Assembly (NCBI RefSeq): GCF_000376105.1
Contig: NZ_AQWM01000002.1
Span: forward strand, 186,001 to 250,000
Source of the DNA: Asticcacaulis benevestitus DSM 16100 = ATCC BAA-896
GTDB lineage: Bacteria > Pseudomonadota > Alphaproteobacteria > Caulobacterales > Caulobacteraceae
DNA: 64,000 nt
Reading direction: 5' to 3'
This document shows, piece after piece, positions 16,420 to 27,605 of this stretch. Each line of letters opens with the position of its first letter. Within the stretch, counting starts at the first letter, position 1. The notes below the pieces were generated by a model. That model saw nothing but the letters and a program-made list of their open reading frames with translations, searched no databases and was not told the origin of the DNA. A program made the position numbers and the translations under genes.

Positions 16420-16424
16420 GGGGC

Positions 16425-16517
16425 GTGGGGTCTTGACCCCACATCTTTTTCCTTGCCTTTTCCTCGCCTTGAGGCGAAGAAAAGACAAGGAATTAAAGGC
16501 ATGGGGCCGAGGCCCCA
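16425..16517. repeat. Triple-hairpin palindromic element between dnaA and dnaN
   Basis: Three adjacent hairpins: GTGGGGTC-TT-GACCCCAC (16425-16442); an 18-bp imperfect stem (16451-16468 with 16473-16490, three mismatches, 4-base loop); and TGGGGCC-GA-GGCCCCA (16502-16517). It looks like an extragenic palindromic repeat and could terminate or stabilise dnaA mRNA. Confidence 0.7.
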
Positions 16518-16547
16518 AACCCCATTTGAAGTTGGTAGGATAACCAG

Positions 16548-17669
16548 ATGCAATTTACCATCGAACGTGGCGCGCTGCTCAAGGCCCTGGGCCACGTCCA
16601 GAATGTTGTCGAACGCCGCAACACCATCCCTATCCTGTCCAATGTGCTGCTGTCCGCCGAACGTGGTCAGGTGTCCTTTTCGGCCACCGATCTCGATATG
16701 GAAATTGTCGATACCGCCGATGCCAGCGTACAGGTGCCGGGCCAGATCACGGCCCCCGCCCATACCCTTTATGAAATTGTGCGCAAGCTGCCCGATGGCG
16801 CCGACGTCGAGCTGAAATTCGCCGCCGGTGACGATCCCCGCCTGTCGGTCTCGGCCGGCCGTTCGCGCTTCGCCCTGCCGGTACTGCCCGCCGGTGATTT
16901 CCCGATCATGTCGAACGATCACGAAGGCGTCTCCTACCAGATCCTGCGTGACGATCTGAAGCGCCTGATCGACAAGACGCGCTTCGCCGTCTCGACCGAA
17001 GAAACCCGCTACTATCTCAACGGCCTGTTCCTGCACTGCCTGTCGGAAGACGGTTCGAACTATCTGCGCGCCGTGGCGACCGATGGTCACCGCCTGGCGC
17101 TCGCCGAAATGCCCGCGCCGGAAGGCGCCATGGGCGGCGCCGGCGTCATCATTCCGCGCAAGACGATCGATCAGGCCCGCCGCCTGCTCGATGACGGCAC
17201 CGGCTATGTCGACCTAACCGTGTCGCCCGCCAAGATCCGCTTCCAGTTCGGCAATGCCTCGCTGACCTCCAAGATCATCGACGGTTCGTTCCCCGATTAT
17301 GGCCGCGTCATTCCCAAGGGTAATGACAAGGTGATGACCGTCTCTGCCGGCATCCTGTCCAAGGCCGTCGATCGCGTCTCGACCATTTCGGCGGAAAAGT
17401 CGCGCTCGGTGAAGATGACGATCGAGACCGGCCGCCTGACCCTGTCGGTGCGCAACATCGAGGCCGGTCAGGCCGTCGAAGAAGCCGAGATCGATTACGA
17501 CAACGAGACACTCGATATCGGCTTCAATGCCCGCTACATCATGGACGTCATGGGCCAGATCGGCGGCGATACGGTGGAACTGCGCTTCTCGGACGCCTCG
17601 TCACCGACGCTCGTGCTCGATCCGGTCGATAACGGCGTGCAGTACGTTCTGATGCCGCTGCGGGTCTAG
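16548..17669 (+). CDS. dnaN: DNA polymerase III sliding clamp (beta subunit)
   Basis: 373 aa, three repeated clamp domains of about 120 residues. 'LLKALGHVQNVVERRNTIPILSN' split motifs occur at the N-terminus, 'VATDGHRLALAE' in domain 2, and the conserved C-terminal end with 'YVLMPLRV' forms part of the partner-binding pocket. Encircles DNA and tethers polymerase III. Good ribosome binding site (GTAGGATAACC). Its stop overlaps the recF start. Confidence 0.97.
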   Translation: MQFTIERGALLKALGHVQNVVERRNTIPILSNVLLSAERGQVSFSATDLDMEIVDTADASVQVPGQITAPAHTLYEIVRKLPDGADVELKFAAGDDPRLSVSAGRSRFALPVLPAGDFPIMSNDHEGVSYQILRDDLKRLIDKTRFAVSTEETRYYLNGLFLHCLSEDGSNYLRAVATDGHRLALAEMPAPEGAMGGAGVIIPRKTIDQARRLLDDGTGYVDLTVSPAKIRFQFGNASLTSKIIDGSFPDYGRVIPKGNDKVMTVSAGILSKAVDRVSTISAEKSRSVKMTIETGRLTLSVRNIEAGQAVEEAEIDYDNETLDIGFNARYIMDVMGQIGGDTVELRFSDASSPTLVLDPVDNGVQYVLMPLRV

Positions 17670-18793
17670 TGACGCCCGATAATCACGCGCTCCAGCACCT
17701 CTCCCTGACCGAATTCCGGTCCTACGAGCGGCTGGATTTCGCTGTGGGCGGACAGTCGGTCTATCTCTATGGCCCCAACGGCGCCGGCAAGACTAACCTG
17801 CTCGAAGCCATCAGCGTGCTCAATCCCGGCCGCGGCCTGCGCGGGGCAGCGTTTGCCGATCTCGGTCGCCGCCTGCCCGATGAAGCCAAAGGCCGCGCCT
17901 GGGGCGTCGCCGCCCGTTTTCACAGCGGCGAGGATGAGGTCCACCTCGGCACCGGCTCCGATCCGCGCGATATTACCAAACGCCTTGTCCGGCTCGATGG
18001 CGAAAGCGTCACCGCCGCCCGCCTGCTCGAACATGTCCGGCTGATCTGGCTGACCCCGGCGCAGGACCGCCTGTTCGTTGAGGCCCGCACCGAACGCCTG
18101 CGTTTTTTCGACCGCCTGGTCTATGCCTCCGTGCCATCCCACGCCTCGGTCGTCAGCGCCTACGAGAAGGCCCTGCGTGAACGCCTGCGGCTGCTGACCG
18201 ACGCCTACGCGCGCGACATAACGCCGGATGACGCGTGGCTCGGTTTGCTGGAGCAGAAACTGGCCGAGACCGGTGCGCAGATGATGGCCGCCCGTCATGA
18301 GGCGCGCGATGCCCTGCAGGCCGAGATCGAGGCACACCAAGGGGCCTTCCCCAAGGCCGATCTCAGCTTTACCGGCGATATCCCGCCCGATGATCTGCTG
18401 GAAGGCTACCGCCGCGCCCGTGGCCGCGATGGCGCCGCCGGACGCTCGCTGTTCGGCCCGCACCGCATGGATCTGGCCGTGCTCCACCGCGAGAAAAACC
18501 GCCCCGCCGCCGACTGTTCGACCGGCGAGCAGAAGGCGCTTTTGCTCAATATCATCCTGGGGCAGGGGGCGCGTCTGGCATCCACCCAAACCCTTTCCCG
18601 TCCTATACTTTTGCTTGATGAGGTGGCGGCCCATCTCGACCCCTTGCGCAGGCACGCATTGTTTGACGAGACCCATGCTTTGGGGCTACAAACCTTCTTT
18701 ACAGGGACTGATTTGGTCCTGTTCGACGGCCTCAAGAATCGCGCGCTCGGCGTGCGCATTGAGGCCGGTCAATTCATTGATTTTGTTGATTAA
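17669..18793 (+). CDS. recF: DNA replication and repair protein RecF
   Basis: 374 aa SMC-like ATPase that helps load RecA at gaps. Walker A is G-P-N-G-A-G-K-T-N near residue 37. The signature 'CSTGEQKALLL' and Walker B 'PILLLDEVAAHLD' lie in the C-terminal half. The start is a GTG whose first base is the last base of the dnaN stop (TAGTG), so the two genes are translationally coupled. Confidence 0.95.
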   Translation: MTPDNHALQHLSLTEFRSYERLDFAVGGQSVYLYGPNGAGKTNLLEAISVLNPGRGLRGAAFADLGRRLPDEAKGRAWGVAARFHSGEDEVHLGTGSDPRDITKRLVRLDGESVTAARLLEHVRLIWLTPAQDRLFVEARTERLRFFDRLVYASVPSHASVVSAYEKALRERLRLLTDAYARDITPDDAWLGLLEQKLAETGAQMMAARHEARDALQAEIEAHQGAFPKADLSFTGDIPPDDLLEGYRRARGRDGAAGRSLFGPHRMDLAVLHREKNRPAADCSTGEQKALLLNIILGQGARLASTQTLSRPILLLDEVAAHLDPLRRHALFDETHALGLQTFFTGTDLVLFDGLKNRALGVRIEAGQFIDFVD

Positions 18794-18798
18794 ACTGA

Positions 18799-21246
<2,448 letters not shown>

Positions 21247-21279
21247 AGCAGGGACACATCCTCGCGTCGAATATGAGTG

Positions 21280-21311
21280 AAGGCCCCGTCAAGCGATTGG
21301 CGGGGCCTTTT
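21280..21311. terminator. Intrinsic terminator after gyrB
   Basis: AAGGCCCCG / CGGGGCCTT stem with a 12-base loop followed by TTTT. It lies between gyrB and the convergent response regulator gene and could serve both. Confidence 0.75.
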
Positions 21312-21340
21312 GCTGGCAAGGTGCGCCACCGGCACAGTGC

Positions 21341-21919
21341 CTATTTCGGCGCGCGTTTGGCGAGGATGCGCTGCAAGGTCCGGCGGTGCATATTAAGCCG
21401 GCGGGCGGTTTCCGAGACATTCTGACCGCACAGCTCGTAAATGCGCTGGATATGCTCCCAGCGCACGCGATCGGCCGACATCGGATTTTCCGGTGGCGGT
21501 GGGGCATGATCCGCAACCGCCAGCAGCGCCTTGACCACATCATCGGCATCAGCCGGCTTCGACAGATAGTCGATGGCGCCCGATTTCACCGCCGCCACCG
21601 CCGTGGCAATATTGCCATAGCCGGTCAGCATGATGGCGCGGGCGTCAGCGCGTTTCTTGTGCAGGGCCTCGACCGCCTGAAGACCGTTGCCGTCTTCCAG
21701 GCGCATGTCCATCACCGCGAAGGCAGGCGGGTTGGCCTCAATCATCTCCAGCGCCTGCTGTACGCCCTCGGCCACCACCACGGTGAAGCCGCGCGTCTCC
21801 AGCGCCCTTGCTAGGCGATTGCGGAACGGCGCGTCGTCGTCCATCAGCAAAAGCGTCTTGTCCGCCAGGGCGGCGATGGCGCTTTTCAGCGCTTCATGCG
21901 GGTCGGTTACGATATCCAT
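21341..21919 (-). CDS. regA: RegA/ActR/PrrA-family response regulator
   Basis: 192 aa. Receiver domain with acidic pair D-D-D near residue 27-29, phospho-acceptor Asp in 'VMDMRLEDG', Thr in 'IMLTGYGNIATAV' and Lys in 'YLSKPADADDV'. A Pro-rich hinge (A-P-P-P-P-E-N-P) leads to a Fis-type helix-turn-helix ending 'ETARRLNMHRRTLQRIL'. This architecture is that of the global redox regulator RegA/PrrA/ActR. It lies 9 bases downstream of the histidine kinase gene in the same operon. Confidence 0.9.
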   Translation of the reverse strand: MDIVTDPHEALKSAIAALADKTLLLMDDDAPFRNRLARALETRGFTVVVAEGVQQALEMIEANPPAFAVMDMRLEDGNGLQAVEALHKKRADARAIMLTGYGNIATAVAAVKSGAIDYLSKPADADDVVKALLAVADHAPPPPENPMSADRVRWEHIQRIYELCGQNVSETARRLNMHRRTLQRILAKRAPK

Positions 21920-21928
21920 TGGGAACCT

Positions 21929-23335
21929 CTATGCGTCGGGTGTCAGGATATCCATTTGATCGCGCTGCCACAAGGCCCGAACGTAGGCGCCGCCTTCATC
22001 GCGGTTACCGAAGGTCACATTGGCGCCGGTATGCTCCAGAAGGGTCTTGGCGATGAAAAAGCCAAGCCCCATACCCGAGTGGCTTTGCGCGCCTAGGTTT
22101 TTACCCACCTTGGCCACGTCGTCATTGTCGTAACGCGAGGAAATATAGGGTTCGCCCAGACGCGACAATATGTCCGGCGCGATTCCGGGGCCATCATCCA
22201 GAAAGGTCAGGCTGACAAAGCCTTTCGTCACCTCGGCCACGACACTGACCTCGGAACGGGCAAAATCGACGGCGTTTTCGATAAAGGCCGAAAAGGCGTG
22301 AAGCCATTCGGGGCGCCGCCGGATCATGATCGCCTTGCCGGCTTCGGGATCATCGGAACCCGGCACCTCGACAGCGATGCGGATGGCGACGCGGGCGCTC
22401 TGGTAAGGCTCGGCGGCGCTGCCAAGGAAAACCAGCAAGGGTATCTGGTCATACACCGTGTCGTGGGTTTCCGGCTTGGCGGAGAGCGCCTTCAGGATAT
22501 CGCGGCAGCGCTGGCTCTGCGACACCAGCAGTTCGGCGTCTTCATAGAGCGGATCGGTGGGTTTCAGGCTATGCAGCATTTCGCGCGCCACCACCTGAAT
22601 GGTGCCAAGCGGCGTGCCGAGTTCGTGCGCCGCCGCCGCCGCCAGACCGCCCAGCGCGCTCAGGCGGGTTTCTTTTTCCAGCACGGCCTGCGTGGCGGCT
22701 AGGGCCTGCTCCATGCGCGCCGATTCCAGCGCCGCCTGCCAGGTATAGCCCGCAGTAAACATGATCCCGACCAGAATGGCCCCAAGAAAGCCCAGGCGAT
22801 ACATCTGCGGCAAAACGAAAGCCTCGCCCACATGCCACGGCAGATTGAGCGACCAGAAGGCCAGGGCCACGCTGGCGGCCATGGAAACGGCCACGACCGC
22901 GAGGCCATGCCGCGTTGGCAGGTTGGCGGCCGCCACCGTCGGCGGCGCGATCAGCATGAGGCAAAACGGATTGTTGAGCCCGCCGGTGACACCAAGCAGC
23001 AGGGCAAGCTGGATGGCGTCGAAGCTCAGTTGCAAAGCGGCCTCCCAGCCGCGCGCCCTCTGGGTAGACGGCCGCCCGAGGCTGAGAATGACGTTCAGCC
23101 AGGCGCTGCCCATGATGATACTGAGGCAAAGCCACAGGCGGATTTCATAATTAAAGCCATAGGCGATCAACAGCACCATGGCGGTCTGGCCCAGAATGGC
23201 CAGCCAGCGCAGCATGATCAGGGTGCGCAGGCGCAGATTGTCCTTTTCGCCCCCCGCCGAAACGATTGTCAGCGGTGCGACATCCGAACCGTTTAAAAAG
23301 GCAGAGATATGGGTTAGGGTCTTACTGACAAACAT
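21929..23335 (-). CDS. regB: RegB/ActS/PrrB-family redox sensor histidine kinase
   Basis: About 468 aa from ATG 23335. Six membrane helices in the N-terminal half, with the quinone-binding heptapeptide G-G-L-N-N-P-F. The H-box is 'AAAHELGTPLGTIQ'. The Cys in 'QSQRCRDILKALS' corresponds to the redox-active Cys of R. capsulatus RegB, and ATPase motifs follow ('DDGPGIAPDIL', 'GMGLGFFIAKTLLE'). It senses respiratory redox state and phosphorylates RegA. The divergent Sco1/SenC gene completes the reg/prr arrangement known in other alphaproteobacteria. Confidence 0.9.
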   Translation of the reverse strand: MFVSKTLTHISAFLNGSDVAPLTIVSAGGEKDNLRLRTLIMLRWLAILGQTAMVLLIAYGFNYEIRLWLCLSIIMGSAWLNVILSLGRPSTQRARGWEAALQLSFDAIQLALLLGVTGGLNNPFCLMLIAPPTVAAANLPTRHGLAVVAVSMAASVALAFWSLNLPWHVGEAFVLPQMYRLGFLGAILVGIMFTAGYTWQAALESARMEQALAATQAVLEKETRLSALGGLAAAAAHELGTPLGTIQVVAREMLHSLKPTDPLYEDAELLVSQSQRCRDILKALSAKPETHDTVYDQIPLLVFLGSAAEPYQSARVAIRIAVEVPGSDDPEAGKAIMIRRRPEWLHAFSAFIENAVDFARSEVSVVAEVTKGFVSLTFLDDGPGIAPDILSRLGEPYISSRYDNDDVAKVGKNLGAQSHSGMGLGFFIAKTLLEHTGANVTFGNRDEGGAYVRALWQRDQMDILTPDA

Positions 23336-23381
23336 GTGAATCCTGGCATTGAAATCCTGGCAAGAAAGTCCTGCTCTATCT

Positions 23382-24011
23382 ATGACGAAATTCCGATTGG
23401 CCATTATCGCCACCGCCTTCGCCTTGCTGATCGGCCTCGCCGGCTACAACTGGTACAGCAGCCTGCATCCCAGATCAAACGTCACGACGTCACAGGTCGA
23501 TCCGGCGGTGCGTATCGGCGGCAATTTCACCCTGACCGATCAGGACGGCAAGGCGGTCGACCAGACGATCCTGAACGGCAAGTGGACGGCGGTTTTCTTT
23601 GGCTACACCTATTGCCCGGATGTCTGCCCCCTCACCCTGCAATCGCTGGCGCGCACCAAGGCCGCACTGGAGAAAAGTATTGGGGGAAAAAATGCTGACA
23701 AGCTCCAGATCGTCTTTATCACGGTCGATCCCGCGCGTGACACCCCAGCCAATATGAAGGCCTATCTCGCCAGCGGCGGCTTTCCGCCGGGTGTCATCGG
23801 CCTGACCGGCACGCCGGAGCAGATCACCGCGGTCGAGCGCGCCTATCGCATCAGCGCCGCCAAGGTGGGTGAAGGCGATACCTACACCTACAACCACACC
23901 TCCCTGGTCTATCTAATGGACCCGCAGGGGCATTTCCATTCGCCGCTGATGAGCGACCTGACCCCGCAGCAAAGCGCCGAGCAGATTACAGACGCCATGA
24001 AGGGGCGGTAG
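23382..24011 (+). CDS. Sco1/SenC/PrrC copper chaperone
   Basis: 209 aa from ATG 23382. N-terminal membrane anchor (residues 5-22), then a thioredoxin-like fold with the copper-binding C-x-x-x-C motif in 'TYCPDVCPLTL' and the distant His ligand in 'TYNHTSLVYL'. It assembles the CuA centre of cytochrome c oxidase and, in Rhodobacter, lies beside regB/prrB. Here it is divergent from the kinase with 46 bases between starts, so the two promoters must overlap. Confidence 0.9.
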   Translation: MTKFRLAIIATAFALLIGLAGYNWYSSLHPRSNVTTSQVDPAVRIGGNFTLTDQDGKAVDQTILNGKWTAVFFGYTYCPDVCPLTLQSLARTKAALEKSIGGKNADKLQIVFITVDPARDTPANMKAYLASGGFPPGVIGLTGTPEQITAVERAYRISAAKVGEGDTYTYNHTSLVYLMDPQGHFHSPLMSDLTPQQSAEQITDAMKGR

Positions 24012-24154
24012 CATTTTTCAGCTCAAACGCTGCAGGGCGCCCTGGAGAATTGCCGCGCCGCACAATATTTTTATTTTCCGGCGTTCGTAATCAATTGGCA
24101 GGGTTGCCGTGTTAGTGTTAGCTAACCATAACGGTAACCCGAGTTGAAAATCCC

Positions 24155-25405
24155 ATGCTCTATGCGTTGCACGAATATGCCTATTACACCGCCGCCCCGA
24201 TGCGGGCGATGGCGCAGATGACACGGGATTTCTGGGGCTCGAAGCTCAATCCGGCCTCAGATACCGCCGTCGGCCGCACGCTTTTCGCCTCCGCCGAATT
24301 GTTCAGCAACGTCACCAAACGCTACGGCAAGCCCGAATGGGGCATCAACACCATCGCCATCAATGGCCATGATGTCCGCGTCAGCATTATCGAAGACTGG
24401 TCAAGCCCGTGGTGCCGGCTGCTACGCTTCCAGCGCGATGTCTCCGATCTGCGCCGCGCCGGCCAGAAGAAGCCCGCCCCGGCCGTCCTGATCGTGGCGC
24501 CGCTCTCCGGCCACTACGCCACCCTGCTGCGTGGCACGGTGCAGGAATTCCTGATCGACCACGACGTCTACATCACCGACTGGATGAATGCCCGTCTGGT
24601 GCCGGTGCTCGAAGGCCGTTTCGACTTCTACTCTTACATGGACACCATCCGCGACATGCTGACCGCCATCGGCAGCCGCGTCCATGTCGTGGCCGTCTGC
24701 CAGCCGGGACCGCCGGTGCTGGCTACGGCCTGCCTGATGAGCGAAGACAACGATCCGTGCCGTCCGGCCTCGATGACCTTTATGGGCTCGCCGATCGACG
24801 CGCGCTTCAACCCCACTGTCACCAACGACCTTGCGCAGGAAAAGCCCTTCACTTGGTTCAAGTCGAACATGGTCCACACCGTGCCGCCGCCCTATCCGGG
24901 CCTTGGTCGCCGCGTCTATCCGGGCTTCGTCCAGCTCTACAGCTTCATGAGCATGAACGAGGAACGCCACAAGGATGCGCACTGGGAATACTTCCATTCG
25001 CTGGTCGATAATGACGGTGACGCCGAGACCAAGCACCTTGAATTTTATGACGAATATCTGTCGGTGCTCGATCTGACCGAGGAATTCTACCTCCAGACCA
25101 TCGATCTGGTGTTCCAGAAATTCGCCCTGCCCAAGGGTGAACTGGTACATAACGGCCGCGTGGTCGATACCAAGGCCATCACCGACATCGCTTTGATGAC
25201 GGTCGAGGGCGAAAAGGACGATATCTCCGGCGTCGGCCAGACCCAGGCCGCCCACGCCATGTGCACCAATATCCCCGCCGACAAGAAGCTGCTTTATGTC
25301 CAGAAGGGCGCCGGCCACTATGGCGTCTTCAACGGCCGCCGCTTCCGCGACGAGATCTATCCGCGCATCCGCGACTTCATCGCCCAAAATGATAGCGTCG
25401 CTTAA
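24155..25405 (+). CDS. phaZ: Intracellular polyhydroxyalkanoate depolymerase
   Basis: 416 aa. Degrades stored poly-3-hydroxybutyrate. It has the N-terminal 'MLYALHEYAYY' of PhaZ1-type enzymes and an alpha/beta-hydrolase core with the nucleophile box V-C-Q-P-G-P, where Cys replaces the lipase Ser as in Cupriavidus PhaZ. The catalytic Asp is in 'VEGEKDDISG' and His in 'GAGHYGVFNG'. A short leader with several GTTA/TTAAC-like half motifs (24114-24140) precedes it. Confidence 0.92.
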   Translation: MLYALHEYAYYTAAPMRAMAQMTRDFWGSKLNPASDTAVGRTLFASAELFSNVTKRYGKPEWGINTIAINGHDVRVSIIEDWSSPWCRLLRFQRDVSDLRRAGQKKPAPAVLIVAPLSGHYATLLRGTVQEFLIDHDVYITDWMNARLVPVLEGRFDFYSYMDTIRDMLTAIGSRVHVVAVCQPGPPVLATACLMSEDNDPCRPASMTFMGSPIDARFNPTVTNDLAQEKPFTWFKSNMVHTVPPPYPGLGRRVYPGFVQLYSFMSMNEERHKDAHWEYFHSLVDNDGDAETKHLEFYDEYLSVLDLTEEFYLQTIDLVFQKFALPKGELVHNGRVVDTKAITDIALMTVEGEKDDISGVGQTQAAHAMCTNIPADKKLLYVQKGAGHYGVFNGRRFRDEIYPRIRDFIAQNDSVA

Positions 25406-26141
25406 AGCGCTGCTGCGACCTTCCGAGCCGGCCTATACGGCGGGGCAGGCCATTGATTTTGGTGACTATATCCTGCGCCTCAAGGTCAATGCCCGCGCAC
25501 GCCGCATCAGCCTGCGCCTCGACGCCAAGACCGGCGAGGCCGTGGTGACGGCGCCGCGGCCTAAGCACCTCAAGGACGCCGTCGCTTTTGCTAAAAGCCG
25601 CCATGACTGGATCATTGAGCATCGCCGCGCCCAGCCGCAGGCCGAGCGTTTCACCCCCGGCATGACGATCCAGATTCGCGGTCACAGCGTGGTTCTGGCG
25701 GAAAAAGCCGGCGTCATCACGGCGCGCCCCCTGCAAGGGGAGGATGGCTCATGGCAACTGGTGACCAGCGGTGACGCAACGCTGTTTGCCCGCCGCATCG
25801 AGCGTTACCTGCGTCAGCAGGCGCTGAAAGCTCTCCAGACCGAGACCGATCGTTACGCCGCCATGCTCGATGTATCCGGCGTGAAGATTTCGCTGTTCGA
25901 CGCCAAGGGGCGCTGGGGATCGTGCACCCCGTCGCGCAAGACCATCCGCTATAGCTGGCGGGTCATTCTGGCGCCGCAGCAGGTGCTGGAATATCTGGTG
26001 GCGCACGAATGCGCCCACCTGCGCCATCCCGATCATTCGGAGCGCTTCTGGAACGAGGTGACGGCAATGTTCGGCGATTACAAACCGGCGCGCAAATGGC
26101 TCAAGACCGAGGGGCACACCCTGTTTCGGTATAGCAGCTAG
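25389..26141 (+). CDS. YgjP-like metal-dependent hydrolase (DUF45)
   Basis: 250 aa from ATG 25389, overlapping the phaZ stop by 17 bases. Zinc-peptidase motif H-E-C-A-H in 'VAHECAHLRHPDHSERFW' and the conserved 'GRWGSCTPSRKTIRYSW' upstream place it in the YgjP/DUF45 (M48-like) group, which often sits beside restriction genes or alone. Cytosolic; substrate unknown. It is translationally coupled to phaZ, though a functional link is not evident. Confidence 0.85.
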   Translation: MIASLKALLRPSEPAYTAGQAIDFGDYILRLKVNARARRISLRLDAKTGEAVVTAPRPKHLKDAVAFAKSRHDWIIEHRRAQPQAERFTPGMTIQIRGHSVVLAEKAGVITARPLQGEDGSWQLVTSGDATLFARRIERYLRQQALKALQTETDRYAAMLDVSGVKISLFDAKGRWGSCTPSRKTIRYSWRVILAPQQVLEYLVAHECAHLRHPDHSERFWNEVTAMFGDYKPARKWLKTEGHTLFRYSS

Positions 26142-27496
26142 AGCCGTTCATAGCGGGCCCTGGACAGACTGACCATACTGGCCAAGACGGCAAAGCCACC
26201 CGCCAGAATCAGGGCGATATTTGAGGCAGACGCCAGCGATGCAAACCCGAAGATAATCGACATGACGATGGCGCCAAAGGTCTGGCCGGTCAGACGCGCC
26301 GTCCCCTGCATGGCGCCGGCCGCACCGCTGCGTGACTTTGGCGCCGACAGGAGCAGGATACGGTTGTTAGGTGTTTGAAACAGCCCAAAACCCATGCCCG
26401 CAATAACGGTGCCGATCAGGAAGCTGAGATGACGCGAATCAGACGGCCCTACGGCAACGATCAGCAGACCCAGGCTCATGAGAGCCGCCCCCGCCGCGCA
26501 CAACAAGGCGGTCGGCACGCGATTAGCCAGCCGGCCGGCTATGGGGGCTACGACCGCCACGGCCGCCGGCCAGGGCATCATGTAAAGTCCGGCCTGCGTC
26601 GGTGTCATGTGAACCGTCTCTTGCAGGTAAAATGGCAAGGCGACGTAGCTCAGCATCTGCCCCGTGAAGCAACAGACCGAGGCGACGATCGCCACGCGGA
26701 AGGCCGGATCGGCGAACAGATCGATCGGCACCAGCGGTGTCCGGCTATTGCGTTCCAGGCGCAAAAGACCAACCAGGCACAGGCCAGCGGCGACCATCAG
26801 AACCGTGCCGCTAACGGGTGCCTTACCCAGACGATCAGCGCCCATGAAAAGCAAAAGAAACATCAGGGAGTTCAGGGCCAAAGCGCCGGCATCCAGCCGG
26901 CGGGCAACGCCGGAGGTATGAGCCAGAAAGCCGCCACAAAAAAGGATAAGGACACCTATGGGAAGATTAACGGCGAACAGCCATGGCCACGTCGCCACGG
27001 CCAGGATGGCCCCGGCCACACCGGGTCCCGCCGCCGATGAGATGGCGATGGTCATGGCATTTATGCCGATAATCGTTCCGAGCAGGCGTTGCGGCACAGC
27101 AAAACGCAGGTTCATGACGGCGAGCGCCATAATGGCGCCGCCACCCAGGCCCTGAATGAAGCGCGCCGCCACCAGCATGGGCAGGCTGACGGACAGGGCG
27201 CAAACCAGTGAGGCGATAACGAAGACGACTATGCCGATAAGGAAGACTCGGCGTGGGCCGAATATTTCACCCAGCGCCCCACAGGGCAGCAAGGCGAGCA
27301 GGACCGCGAGTTGGTAACTGGAAACGACCCACACCGTATCGGCGGCGCTGGCGTGCAGCGACCTGGCCATGGAGGGCAAGGCGATATTGGCGATGGCGCC
27401 ATCAAGCACGACCAGCACCAGGCTCATCAGCAGGACGGCGACGGCCAGGTAACGGCGGGGGGCCGGAAGGCCATCGGCAACAGATATATCGGACAT
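26138..27496 (-). CDS. MFS efflux transporter, DHA2 (14-TM) type
   Basis: 452 aa with about 14 hydrophobic segments. Signature 'LDGAIANIALPSMARSL' in helix 1, 'SYQLAVLLALLPCGALGE' and 'GPRRVFLIGIVVF' in loop 2-3, and 'FIQGLGGGAIMALA' motif C-like. It probably exports drugs or a small metabolite. Its stop overlaps the previous gene's stop by 4 bases (convergent), and it is divergent from a LysR regulator that likely controls it. Confidence 0.88.
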   Translation of the reverse strand: MSDISVADGLPAPRRYLAVAVLLMSLVLVVLDGAIANIALPSMARSLHASAADTVWVVSSYQLAVLLALLPCGALGEIFGPRRVFLIGIVVFVIASLVCALSVSLPMLVAARFIQGLGGGAIMALAVMNLRFAVPQRLLGTIIGINAMTIAISSAAGPGVAGAILAVATWPWLFAVNLPIGVLILFCGGFLAHTSGVARRLDAGALALNSLMFLLLFMGADRLGKAPVSGTVLMVAAGLCLVGLLRLERNSRTPLVPIDLFADPAFRVAIVASVCCFTGQMLSYVALPFYLQETVHMTPTQAGLYMMPWPAAVAVVAPIAGRLANRVPTALLCAAGAALMSLGLLIVAVGPSDSRHLSFLIGTVIAGMGFGLFQTPNNRILLLSAPKSRSGAAGAMQGTARLTGQTFGAIVMSIIFGFASLASASNIALILAGGFAVLASMVSLSRARYERL

Positions 27497-27526
27497 AGGT
27501 CACCTCGGTATGATGAGTCCGATATA
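27485..27526. promoter_or_regulatory. Perfect inverted repeat across the MFS start codon (operator candidate)
   Basis: TATATCGGAC (27485-27494) and GTCCGATATA (27517-27526) form a perfect 10-bp inverted repeat with a 22-base centre. The left arm is in the first codons of the MFS gene. A third TATATCGG copy (27595-27602) lies just before the divergent LysR start. Confidence 0.5.
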
Positions 27527-27605
27527 AGGCAATCAACGAGTTGCGCCAGACGCAATCAATTCAAATCAGGATTGCATAGAACGCCATAGATGAATATATC
27601 GGCTT

